Assembly (NCBI RefSeq): GCF_043641555.1
Contig: NZ_JBHZRJ010000005.1
Location: 248,001 to 312,000, forward strand
Length of the DNA: 64,000 nucleotides
Direction of reading: 5' to 3'
Source: Saccharospirillum alexandrii_A
Lineage (GTDB): Bacteria > Pseudomonadota > Gammaproteobacteria > Pseudomonadales > Natronospirillaceae
A model generated the notes under the pieces. The model did not search any database, was not told where the DNA came from, and was given only the letters and a program-made list of their open reading frames with translations. A program made the position numbers and the translations under genes. This document shows, piece by piece, positions 9,000 to 17,514 of this stretch. Position 1 is the first letter of the stretch; every line of letters starts with the position of its first letter.

Positions 9000-9878
9000 C
9001 TACCCCTCACTCAGGCAGCTATGACGCGAACTGTCGTCCAGATCCAGCGGCAGTACCAGGGTACTGAATTGCAGCGTGCCGGCCTGGTTGCACAACTGAT
9101 CGATCGCATTTGCATCATCCAGCCAGTCGTCTGCCGGGTACTCGGCGTTCAGCACTGGTTTACCGGCATCGATAAAGGGTTCTAGCAGGCCACATTCATC
9201 GTACTCAAAGCACTGCTCATTCACTGCAAAATCGAAATAGTCGACCAGCGCCTCGACCTGATCGAGATCATTTTTCAGACCAACTGACAGGCCGCGCTTG
9301 TGTGCCTCATTGGCAATAAAGCGGTTGTATGCAAGCTGATCACCGGCGGTGAAGTTGAACCCGGGGTCGTTGAGATAACCATCCATATTGTCTGGCTCGA
9401 CGCCATCACAGCCTTTGTCACGGGCCAGATCGAGCCGTTCCTGCATAATGCGGTGCACATTGGATGAGCGGATGTCCAGCCAGCGCTCATCGGGCCAGCC
9501 ATCAAGGGTATTGCCCAGTTCATTGCCGCTGAAGCTGGCTTCGTCATCGCGCCAGTTCTCATAGGAGCCGGCAGAGAAATAGCAAATGACTTTGCGACCA
9601 TCAGAAACGTTCATTTGTTGAATGGTTGCTTCAGAGGTATCGAACAGATCGACGTCATAGATCGCAACATCGTAGCTGTCGTTCAGTGAGGAGCCATCTG
9701 GCACCAGCAGTTGCCACTGCCAGGTAACGCCCACTGGCGGTTGGTACCAGGTCTCGCCGGTAACCGGCGCCACATTCACCGGCAACGGACTGTTAAGGTC
9801 GGCCACCGACGAAGCGGTTTCCTGGCACCCTGCCAACACCACTATAAACGGAACCAATAACCATGAAGTTGTTTTCAC
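9000..9878 (-). CDS. GH114-type lipoprotein (endo-alpha-1,4-polygalactosaminidase family)
   Basis: 292-residue lipoprotein starting at a GTG with GAGGAAGG 8 bases upstream. The signal peptide ends VVLAGC, so the mature protein is lipid-anchored. The rest is a TIM barrel with the family's landmarks: WQWQL, IYDVDLFDT, VICYFSAGSYE, LDGWPDERWLDIRS, and the acidic GCDGVEPDNMDGY strand end expected to supply catalytic carboxylates. Characterised relatives cleave alpha-1,4-linked galactosamine polymers such as fungal galactosaminogalactan and related biofilm polysaccharides. No Pel-type synthesis genes are near, so the target is either the cell's own matrix or another microbe's. It is convergent with the AraC gene. 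Confidence 0.85.
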   Translation of the reverse strand: MKTTSWLLVPFIVVLAGCQETASSVADLNSPLPVNVAPVTGETWYQPPVGVTWQWQLLVPDGSSLNDSYDVAIYDVDLFDTSEATIQQMNVSDGRKVICYFSAGSYENWRDDEASFSGNELGNTLDGWPDERWLDIRSSNVHRIMQERLDLARDKGCDGVEPDNMDGYLNDPGFNFTAGDQLAYNRFIANEAHKRGLSVGLKNDLDQVEALVDYFDFAVNEQCFEYDECGLLEPFIDAGKPVLNAEYPADDWLDDANAIDQLCNQAGTLQFSTLVLPLDLDDSSRHSCLSEG

Positions 9879-10147
9879 AAAGCAGGCCTTCCTCTGTTAA
9901 CCAGTCATTATTGCGCTACCGCCAGTTACGGTAACCCATGCCGTTGTAACTCTCCCGACAAGACACAGCGTCTTGTTGTGTCGTCCATCAATACCAGAGG
10001 CAGTAGCCACAAAAGACCGTCGGTCTGCACATGTTTCCAAGCCCTGTCGCAAACAGACATGAATTGGACGTTGTGATGACCACGGCGTTGACTCAGCCGT
10101 GTAACGATCTGCCAGTCTGCAAAGACCCCAGCGTACGAGGGCATTTT

Positions 10148-11425
10148 ATGATCAGGATGTTGTCCGGTGTTTGGCCGCTTTTGCTGGGCATTGTGCTCAT
10201 TATGCTGGGCAATGGCATGCATTTCACCCTGATCGGCCTGCGCGGTGGGATTGAAGGGTTCTCGGCTGCTGAACTGGCTATTGTTACCTCAAGTTATTTC
10301 GTGGGGTTTTTGTCCGGTGCCCGCTACAGCCCCCTACTGATCCGCCGGGTAGGTCACGTCCGAGTCTTCGCGGCACTGGGCAGCTTCATGTCGGCGGGGC
10401 TTATTGCCTTTCCGTTGTTGACCGAGCCCTGGGCCTGGGCACCGCTGAGACTGCTTGTCGGCTTTTGCATGTCGGGCATCTACGTCACCGCCGAGAGCTG
10501 GCTGAACGATGCAGCCACCAATGAAACCCGCGGCAAGGTGCTCTCAGCCTACATGATCGCACAGACGCTCGGCATCATTGGCGCCCAGGGACTGCTGACG
10601 CTGGGCGATGCGGGCACCTCCGCGTTGTTCATCGGCGCCTCGATTCTGGTGTCCATTTCCTTTGCCCCCATTCTGTTAACCGTGACGCACGTGCCAGCGG
10701 TTGAAGTGGCACGGCCAATGTCCCTGCGTGGCCTTTTCTCCGGCTCGCCGCTTGGTACCGTCGGAATTTTTCTGCTCGGCAGCGTCTACGCAACCCAAAC
10801 TGGCATGGGCGCCGTCTATGGTAGCCAGATCGGGCTGACGCCGACCCAGATCGCCCTGTTCGTGGCGATGCTGTTTGCCGGTGCCCTGCTGCTGCAGTAC
10901 CCGATTGGCTGGTTGTCAGACAGAATGGACCGGCGCAAGCTGATCTTCGGTGCCGCCACGCTCGGCGCTGTGTCCAGTGTTGTTGGCTGGGTTACCGGTG
11001 GCAGCCTCTGGCCTTTAATGATCGCAGCCTTTTTCGCCGGTGGGGTCACCACGCCACTTTATGCGCTGTTTCTGGCCTATACCAACGATTCATTGTCTGC
11101 CGAAGATATGGCGTCGGCCTCTGGCGGGCTGGTGTTCACCTTCGGGCTTGGCGCCATTACCGGCCCACTGGTAACGGGCTGGGCGATGGAAGGGTTGGGG
11201 CCCTACGCCTTCTGGCCCGTGCTCGGCGCTACCTTCACTTGTATTACGCTCTATGCGCTCTATCGCATGACCCAGCGCGCGGTGACGCCCGTTGAGGCGA
11301 CCGAGCACTACCTCGGTGTTGTACCTACCGCCTCGCCTGTAGCGGTAGAGGCCGCCGGGGTTTGGGCTGCTGAACATGCAGAAGCCGAGCGTGAAGCACA
11401 GGATGAAGCAACGACTTCACCCTGA
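10148..11425 (+). CDS. MFS transporter (YcaD-like)
   Basis: 425-residue twelve-helix major facilitator. The ATG at 10148 is chosen because GAGGG lies about 7 bases upstream and the next residues run straight into helix 1. Motif-A-like sequence is at GARYSPLLIRRVGHVR after helix 2 and again at LSDRMDRRKLIFG in the second half. The long C-terminal tail, rich in Glu and Ala, is cytoplasmic. The overall pattern (TAESWLND after helix 4, LAYTNDSLSAEDMASASG near helix 10) matches the YcaD-type subgroup, whose substrate is unknown. It is convergent with the Bcr/CflA transporter at 11454. Confidence 0.85.
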   Translation: MIRMLSGVWPLLLGIVLIMLGNGMHFTLIGLRGGIEGFSAAELAIVTSSYFVGFLSGARYSPLLIRRVGHVRVFAALGSFMSAGLIAFPLLTEPWAWAPLRLLVGFCMSGIYVTAESWLNDAATNETRGKVLSAYMIAQTLGIIGAQGLLTLGDAGTSALFIGASILVSISFAPILLTVTHVPAVEVARPMSLRGLFSGSPLGTVGIFLLGSVYATQTGMGAVYGSQIGLTPTQIALFVAMLFAGALLLQYPIGWLSDRMDRRKLIFGAATLGAVSSVVGWVTGGSLWPLMIAAFFAGGVTTPLYALFLAYTNDSLSAEDMASASGGLVFTFGLGAITGPLVTGWAMEGLGPYAFWPVLGATFTCITLYALYRMTQRAVTPVEATEHYLGVVPTASPVAVEAAGVWAAEHAEAEREAQDEATTSP

Positions 11426-11453
11426 CCCTTTAAACCCGACACGCCCTGCACCT

Positions 11454-12650
11454 TCAGACGGCCACACCCTGTGGTGTACCGCGCAACGTCAGCAGCGACA
11501 AACCCGCTGCTACCACTGAGCACAGGGCAATGGCCGCTGTCAGCATCAACGGAGTGCCGTCGAACACCAGACTGACCACGGCGATGGCCAACGCACCCAG
11601 CATCATTTGCAACGTGCCACCCAGGGCAGCGGCCGTGCCCGCAATGGGACCGTGCTCTTCCAGCGACAACACCATGGAAGTGGGGACAACCAACCCCAGA
11701 AAGGCGTAGGTAATAATCAGCAAGGTGACCAGTAATGGAAAGCTGTCATTACCCAGGGCAACCAGCACAAACATCAGGCTGGCCGACAGGGCGTAACCGG
11801 CCACGGCCCATTTAACCACGGTAATGGAGCCGAAGCGGACGCCGAGGTTGGCAGCCACCTGGCTGGTGGTGAAAAAGCCCAGAGCGTTCAACGCAAAGGC
11901 GAGGCTGAACTGGAATGGTGTGAGGCCGTAATAACCGGTATACAAAAATGAGGCCGTCGCCAAAAAGGCAAAGAAGCTGGCCATACCCATGCCGCCGATC
12001 AACGTCAGCCCCATATAGCCCGGGTCACGGAACAACACGCCAAAGGCCTTCATCATGGCGTTGAACCGGAACGGCGCCCGGTCTGCTGGTGCCAGCGTTT
12101 CTTTCAACGATAACACCGTCAACAACAGTCCCAACACCGACGCAACGGCAACGGCCAGGAAGACTGCGCGCCAACCGAACGGTACGATGATGGCGGTACC
12201 CATCAACGGGGCCAGCATCGGCGAAATGGCGATAACCAGCATGATGGTCGACATCAGCCGGGTCGCTTCAGTACCCGTGTAGCGGTCGCGAATCACAGCG
12301 CGCGGAATGGACATCACCGCCGCGGCCCCGACGCCTTGTAAGAAGCGTAGGGCGATCAGCCACTCAATGGTGGGCGCTAGTGCACAGCCAATCGACGCGA
12401 CGCCAAAAATGCCCAGCCCAAAGTACAGCGGTGGCTTGCGGCCGAACACGTCGGAGGCCGGGCCGTAAAACAGCTGACAGATACCAAATGCCATAAAAAA
12501 AGACATCAGTGTCCACTGGGCAGCCGATACCGAGGCCCCCAGATCGTCGCTGATGGCCGGCATGGCCGGCAGATACATATCGATGGCGAAAGGGCCAATC
12601 CAACTGAGCAGGCCAAGTACCAGGGCCATTTTAATCATCTCGGTGTTCAC
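11454..12650 (-). CDS. Bcr/CflA-type multidrug MFS transporter
   Basis: 398 residues, twelve transmembrane helices. The drug-exporter signatures are present: IDMYLPAMPAI in helix 1, motif A (GPASDVFGRKPPLYFG) after helix 2, and LRFLQGVGAAAVMSIPRAVIRD around helix 4. Proton-driven export of drugs or small amphipathic molecules is the family role. The start is GTG at 12650 with AAGGA 7 bases upstream; the open frame runs further upstream but without ribosome sites. Convergent with the YcaD-like gene. Confidence 0.9.
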   Translation of the reverse strand: MNTEMIKMALVLGLLSWIGPFAIDMYLPAMPAISDDLGASVSAAQWTLMSFFMAFGICQLFYGPASDVFGRKPPLYFGLGIFGVASIGCALAPTIEWLIALRFLQGVGAAAVMSIPRAVIRDRYTGTEATRLMSTIMLVIAISPMLAPLMGTAIIVPFGWRAVFLAVAVASVLGLLLTVLSLKETLAPADRAPFRFNAMMKAFGVLFRDPGYMGLTLIGGMGMASFFAFLATASFLYTGYYGLTPFQFSLAFALNALGFFTTSQVAANLGVRFGSITVVKWAVAGYALSASLMFVLVALGNDSFPLLVTLLIITYAFLGLVVPTSMVLSLEEHGPIAGTAAALGGTLQMMLGALAIAVVSLVFDGTPLMLTAAIALCSVVAAGLSLLTLRGTPQGVAV

Positions 12651-12994
12651 TGAAGATTCCTTGGGTGTCGATTTAAAAAAAGGATGGAGAGCTGAAAGCT
12701 GGCTATGGTAACGCTTTCTTACGACAGTTCCACGACAGTTCAGCACTCTTTAAGTAGGTGTCGTGCCAGAACCTCCGAAATCGACAGCGACCCGCAAAGA
12801 TTCCACCCAGGTGATTTTTCCCCGCTGGTTATCGAAGCGTGACATAACCCCGTAACTTCAAGGCCAGCCCTGTGACGGCTTTCGCAGAAGCCTCAGTCGA
12901 CTGACCAACTGGCTTGATGGTCAGACGTCCGTGCGTTTACTCTGGCCAACTGCAGCCACTCCCGACTTGAGCAACCCTACAGGCAGGTTACAAG

Positions 12995-13570
12995 ATGAAT
13001 CTTGAACAGCTGATAGACCAAATTGCCGACGCTGAGCAGCAAAGTGGGCATCAGGTTTCCCTGGAAGACGTACTGTCTCAAATAGGGCGTCGTTCTTTCG
13101 GGCCTGTTTTGCTGTTGGTGGGGCTGATTACCATGGCACCGCTGGTAGGCGACATACCGGGCGTGCCAACGCTGATGGCCATCATCGTCTTGCTAACGGC
13201 CGTGCAATTATTGCTGGGGCGCGACTATTTCTGGTTTCCCAACTGGTTACTCAGACGGTCCATATCGAACGAGACGTTAAACAACGTCACGAACTGGTGT
13301 CGAAAGCCCGCCCGGTTTGTCGACCGCTTACTGCGCCAGCGACTCGTCGTCTTTGCCAGAGGCCCGGCCAATTATGCCATTGCCATCGTCTGCCTGATCA
13401 TCGCTGCGGCCATGCCATTGATGGAAGTTGTACCCTTCAGCGCCAATGGTGCTGGCATAGCGCTAACCGCGTTCGGCCTGGCATTGATCGCCCGGGACGG
13501 CCTGCTCGCGCTGATCGCCTTTGTGACGACTACGGCCACCATCACTCTGGTACTCAATAATTTTCTTTAA
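12995..13570 (+). CDS. ExoD-family membrane protein
   Basis: 191 residues matching the exopolysaccharide-synthesis ExoD family. The soluble N-terminus (LEQLIDQIADAEQQSGHQVS, then LEDVLSQIGRRSFGPVLLLVG) leads into hydrophobic segments near 35-60, 62-78, 125-145 and 150-190. ExoD homologues are linked to exopolysaccharide and alkali tolerance in rhizobia; the biochemical role is unknown. It stands alone, 340 bp from the divergent Bcr/CflA gene. Confidence 0.85.
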   Translation: MNLEQLIDQIADAEQQSGHQVSLEDVLSQIGRRSFGPVLLLVGLITMAPLVGDIPGVPTLMAIIVLLTAVQLLLGRDYFWFPNWLLRRSISNETLNNVTNWCRKPARFVDRLLRQRLVVFARGPANYAIAIVCLIIAAAMPLMEVVPFSANGAGIALTAFGLALIARDGLLALIAFVTTTATITLVLNNFL

Positions 13571-13873
13571 ACATCATCGACTTAACACTGATGCGTTTCA
13601 AGCAACCCTGGTAGCAACCGTAGCAACCGGTATTCAAGCCAAGCCAACGACTTTTTCTGATGGTTAATCAGGCCTCTAACGATCATCAAAAATCTTTTTC
13701 AATTATTTCGAGTTGGGTACGTCAGCGAACAGACCCGACATTCCCGATGGCCTATTGTGAGCACAGATGAGGCGAAGGAGCAGTAAGGAGCAGCCCTACA
13801 GGAGGTTACATCTCGCGCCACAGGGACGACGGCGCAAACCCGAATTGAGCTTTGCAATTAAGGAGAAGTTACT
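13571..13873 (+). other. leader region of the 24-residue microprotein
   Basis: 303 bp without a recognisable gene. It is rich in GGAG-like tracts (near 13776-13805), any of which could serve very small unseen frames; I cannot support one. Confidence 0.3.
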
Positions 13874-13948
13874 GTGAATAATATCGTCTATATAGTCGGT
13901 GCTGTTGTAATCGTTTTGGCGATTCTTTCCTTTCTTGGTTTTCGCTAG
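13874..13948 (+). CDS. 24-residue single-pass membrane microprotein
   Basis: A GTG-initiated frame of 24 codons preceded by AAGGAG (13859-13864). It encodes a short polar start (MNNIVYI), a hydrophobic core of about 15 residues (VGAVVIVLAILSFLG) and a basic last residue, the layout of a single-pass inner-membrane microprotein. It stands alone in an otherwise empty stretch, with a weak CCCC/GGGG hairpin directly after the stop. The strong ribosome site and clean hydrophobic composition argue for a real gene; function unknown. Confidence 0.6.
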   Translation: MNNIVYIVGAVVIVLAILSFLGFR

Positions 13949-14020
13949 AACCCCTTCCCTGGGGTCGTTATCGAACGGCCTTCAGTCGCGCCTGCTTAAC
14001 CCCAGCCTTGGTTACCCGAA

Positions 14021-15631
14021 TCAGGTTGTCTCCCGGTATTCGAACCCGGAAAAATCCGCTGGCATGCCTGTCCCGGAAAGATCCTGAGCCGCCATGCCGA
14101 CAAAGGCCCCCGTAAAATTATTGCCAGCGCCGGTACCGGCTTCGTCACTGAGCACGGAGTAATCCAGTTTCAGTGGCAACCGCTGCCAGTTTTCACCCTG
14201 GCTCGCCCAGGAAAAATACAGATTCTCAAAGTCCACCTCGGCCCGTAACCGGACCGGCCCCTCCGCTGGCAGTGGAATGCGCTGGCCCTTCAACGGGTAA
14301 TGGCCATGGCCACTGGCGTCCGCCAGGCAACTCATGACATCCAGACAGCGGCCGATGGTTTCGTCATGGCTGATAAAGACATAATGGTATTTGCGGCTGT
14401 TGTAGTAGCACACCAACCCTGCCATCTGTTGAAAATGCCTGGGCTGAACGTCCACGGTAGTCGAGGCCGTAAACCGATGGCTTTGCTGACGCCTCGCCAC
14501 CAGTGCACTATTGAACAAACTCCCAAGCGACTCCCTTCCGTACAAACGCAAATAGCCCGGACGCTCACTCAGACTGAACAGGGTGTCCGGGTATGGCGTA
14601 CGCAACCACTGAAAATCCCCCGGCAATTGGCGGGAAGTGAACCGGTAATCAATGTCGGTCTCCCGGGCCGGCGTTGGTGTGTGGTTTCGCGTCTCTGGCC
14701 CCAGTACCTGAACCTGGGGCGACAGGGAGTCTGCCTTTGGCCATAACCATTCGTCATCCCCCCAGACCAGCTTCTGAATAGCGGTTTCCCGGCCCAGGGG
14801 ACTGCGCCCCCGGTTAGCCAGTGGACGGCTGCACAGATGCACCAGATAGGTTTCCCCTTCCGGGGTTTCAACCAGGTCGCCATGGCCGGCTCGTTGCAAG
14901 GGGCATTGCGGGTCAAACCGGGCGGTGATCAGGTGGTGCTTCGGGTGCAACTCATAGGGGCCGGTTAATTGGCGAGACCGCGCCAGTGTGCAGGCGTGGT
15001 CGTATTCAGTCCCTCCTTCAGCCGTCAGCAGGTAATAGTAACCATTGCGCTTGTAGAGGTGCGGCCCTTCCACCATGCCGAGGTCACTGCCGGCAAAGAT
15101 ATTATGCACCGGGCCGATCGGGGACAGGTTATCCCGGTCGAGCTCTTGCAGCACTATGCCACCAAAAGACGGTTTGTCTGGCCGGTAATCCCAGAGCATG
15201 TTCAGGAACCAGCGGCGACCATCGTCGTCGTGAAACAGCGAAGGGTCGAAGCCACTGCTGTTGATGTATACCGGCGCCTGCCAGTCACCATCGATCGTGG
15301 CGCAGCGGGTGATGTAATTGTGTGCATCCTTGGCATCGCCACTGTGGCGTTTAACATCGGTGTAGACCAGATAAAACACCCCCTCGCTGTGGGTCAGGCA
15401 AGGCGCCCAGACACCACAGGAATCCGGGTTGCCACGCATATCCAGCAGGTCGGGCCGGTTCAGCGGCCGGCTGACCAGCTGCCAGTGAACCAGGTCGGTC
15501 GAGTGATGAATCTGCACACCCGGGTACCACTCAAAGGTGGACGTAGCGATGTAATAATCGTCACCGACCCGGCAGATCGACGGGTCCGGATTAAAGCCGG
15601 GAAGAATCGGGTTGTTGATGGTTGCACTCAT
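14021..15631 (-). CDS. beta-xylosidase, GH43 family
   Basis: 536-residue glycoside hydrolase of the two-domain GH43 xylosidase type: five-bladed propeller (about 5-310) then a C-terminal beta-sandwich (about 330-535). The three catalytic acids are visible: D16 in GFNPDPSI (base), D129 in GFDPSLF (pKa modulator) and E188 in VEGPHLY (acid). It releases xylose, possibly arabinose, from short xylo-oligosaccharides. There is no signal peptide, so it acts on imported sugar. It is the last gene of the operon that starts at 18780, 6 bp after the second permease. The C-terminal sandwich makes arabinan-specific GH43 subtypes less likely. Confidence 0.92.
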   Translation of the reverse strand: MSATINNPILPGFNPDPSICRVGDDYYIATSTFEWYPGVQIHHSTDLVHWQLVSRPLNRPDLLDMRGNPDSCGVWAPCLTHSEGVFYLVYTDVKRHSGDAKDAHNYITRCATIDGDWQAPVYINSSGFDPSLFHDDDGRRWFLNMLWDYRPDKPSFGGIVLQELDRDNLSPIGPVHNIFAGSDLGMVEGPHLYKRNGYYYLLTAEGGTEYDHACTLARSRQLTGPYELHPKHHLITARFDPQCPLQRAGHGDLVETPEGETYLVHLCSRPLANRGRSPLGRETAIQKLVWGDDEWLWPKADSLSPQVQVLGPETRNHTPTPARETDIDYRFTSRQLPGDFQWLRTPYPDTLFSLSERPGYLRLYGRESLGSLFNSALVARRQQSHRFTASTTVDVQPRHFQQMAGLVCYYNSRKYHYVFISHDETIGRCLDVMSCLADASGHGHYPLKGQRIPLPAEGPVRLRAEVDFENLYFSWASQGENWQRLPLKLDYSVLSDEAGTGAGNNFTGAFVGMAAQDLSGTGMPADFSGFEYRETT

Positions 15632-15637
15632 GAAAAA

Positions 15638-16480
15638 TTACCCTTTAACCGCACCGCCGGTCAGCCCGGCGACAATGTACTTTTGCGCATACAGAAAGAA
15701 GGCCACCGCCGGCAAAATGGTGACGGTAATGTAGGCCAGAATGCGGTTCCATTCCGACCCGTACTGGCCACGAAATTCCATCAGCCCCAGGGGCCAGGGG
15801 TAAACGCTTTGGTCGTTCAGCATGATGAGCGGGAAAATATAATTGTTCCAGCTACCCACCAGAATGAACACACCCACGGTGGCGAGAATGGGTTTTGACA
15901 GTGGCATCACGATGGTCCAGAAAAACCGGCCATAGCTACAGCCATCGACCAGGGCTGCCTCGAACAGTTCTTTCGGCAATTGCTCAAAGAAGGTTCGGAA
16001 CAACAGCACGCTCATGGCCAGGCCAAAAGCAACCTGAGGCAGAATGACGCCCGCATAGGTATCGAGTAAACCGATGTCCCGAATTTTAATGAACAGCGGC
16101 AGAATCGCAGTAGCGCCGGGAAACATCATGCCCAGAATCACATACGAATACAGGTACTGTTTACCGGCAAACCGAATGTGTGAAAAGGTAAACGCCAGCA
16201 TGGAAGCAATGATCAGCACCAGGGCAACGGTAAACCCGGTAATGACAACGGAATTGAGCATCATCTGCCAGGTCATGCTGCTGGTCAGAATATCGAGATA
16301 AGCGGTGGCATCCCACTGACGGGGCAAGCCCAGCGGGCTAACCCTCAATTCCCCGAGGCTCTTAAACCCGCCGAGTGTCGTCATCCAGAACGGCAATAAA
16401 ACAAACAGGGCTGCAAGCAGCAGTAAACCCCAGCGCGCCACACTGGCAGAGACACTGCGTCGATCGGTCATCTCCTTCAT
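15638..16480 (-). CDS. sugar ABC transporter permease 2 (CUT1, MalG-like)
   Basis: 280-residue inner-membrane permease with six predicted helices. The EAA loop reads FEAALVDGCSYGRFFWTIVMPLSKP, and the protein ends GLTGGAVKG, the hallmark of MalG-type subunits. It forms the import channel with the preceding permease. The ATG at 16480 overlaps the stop of the upstream permease (ATGA), with GAGGA 7 bases upstream, so translation is probably coupled. A start at 16471 is possible but less likely. Confidence 0.92.
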   Translation of the reverse strand: MKEMTDRRSVSASVARWGLLLLAALFVLLPFWMTTLGGFKSLGELRVSPLGLPRQWDATAYLDILTSSMTWQMMLNSVVITGFTVALVLIIASMLAFTFSHIRFAGKQYLYSYVILGMMFPGATAILPLFIKIRDIGLLDTYAGVILPQVAFGLAMSVLLFRTFFEQLPKELFEAALVDGCSYGRFFWTIVMPLSKPILATVGVFILVGSWNNYIFPLIMLNDQSVYPWPLGLMEFRGQYGSEWNRILAYITVTILPAVAFFLYAQKYIVAGLTGGAVKG

Positions 16481-17436
16481 GCGGTATTCCTCGCCATCAC
16501 AAAGCGTTGATAGATAAAGGCAAAGATGGCACACATCACAAAGAGCAATACGGCCACGGCGCTGCCAAAACCGATGCGCGAGCGCACAATGCCGAATTCG
16601 TAAAGGTAAGTCACAATGGTATGCGCCGAGCCACTGGGGCCACCTGAGGTGACCAACGGCATCGCCATTTCGAAAAACTGCAACGCGCCAATCACACTGA
16701 AGAATATCGACAACCGAATAGCGGGCATGATCAGCGGCAGCTTGATGCGGAAGATGATTTGCAGACGGCTAGCGCCATCGAGCCGGGCGGCTTCTACCAG
16801 ATCATTTGGCACACTTTGCAGGCCGGCGATGTAGATCATCATGTGGTAGCCAAAATACTTCCAGACCACCACAACCAGAATGGCATTGAAGGCCCAGTCC
16901 CGGTCTGCCAGCGGGTAAAACGACTCCATGCCAAACAGCTGGGTAAAGGCTGCTACCAGGCCAAAATTACCGTCGTAAATAAACCGCCAGATCAGACCAG
17001 CAACAACATCGGCCAGAATAAAAGGCAGAAAGTACACCAGCCGGAACAAGGTATTGAGGCTGCCTTTGCTGGCAATGCTCAGCGCCAGCATCATGGCCAG
17101 CGGTAATTGAATCAGCAGGGAGATCAGCACAATTTTCGCCGTATTCCACACAGCCTGATGGAAGACCGGATCCTGCAGAATAAACTGGAAATTGCGCCAG
17201 CCAACCCAGCGCCCGCTGTCAGACAGCGCGGTAAAGCCATTCCAGCGATAGAAACTGTACACGCCGGATTCAGCAATCGGCAGGATCACCAGCAGGGTGA
17301 ATACCATCAGCGCCGGTGGAATAAACAATAACAAAGTGGAGAGCCGCCCGCCGGTGTTATGGCGGTACAGCCACTCTTTCACAGCCGACAACCGGCCGGT
17401 ACGCTGCGCTTCGAGCGCGATATCAACAGATTTCAT
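16477..17436 (-). CDS. sugar ABC transporter permease 1 (CUT1, MalF-like)
   Basis: 319 residues, six helices preceded by a basic cytoplasmic N-terminus (about 1-30). The EAA motif is LVEAARLDGASRLQIIFRIKLPLIMP. It pairs with the permease encoded next to it. It lies about 80 bp after the binding-protein gene and has no strong ribosome site of its own. The set fits uptake of xylo-oligosaccharides because the operon ends in a GH43 xylosidase. The partner ATPase must come from elsewhere in the genome. Confidence 0.92.
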   Translation of the reverse strand: MKSVDIALEAQRTGRLSAVKEWLYRHNTGGRLSTLLLFIPPALMVFTLLVILPIAESGVYSFYRWNGFTALSDSGRWVGWRNFQFILQDPVFHQAVWNTAKIVLISLLIQLPLAMMLALSIASKGSLNTLFRLVYFLPFILADVVAGLIWRFIYDGNFGLVAAFTQLFGMESFYPLADRDWAFNAILVVVVWKYFGYHMMIYIAGLQSVPNDLVEAARLDGASRLQIIFRIKLPLIMPAIRLSIFFSVIGALQFFEMAMPLVTSGGPSGSAHTIVTYLYEFGIVRSRIGFGSAVAVLLFVMCAIFAFIYQRFVMARNTA

Positions 17437-17514
17437 GACAGTCTCGAACGGCTTTGATCAAAGAAAGGCTCAATGACTTTGCAGCCAATGAGCCCAGGGA
17501 GCGCTTCGGCAGAA

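Noticed and set aside
12750..12843. 31-codon minus-strand frame between Bcr/CflA and ExoD genes
   Set aside because: Amino-acid balance is acceptable but the G-rich stretch is too close to the ATG to serve as ribosome site; not enough support.
14969..15898. Plus-strand frame opposite the GH43/permease junction
   Set aside because: Antisense to two well-supported genes, no recognisable domain or ribosome site.
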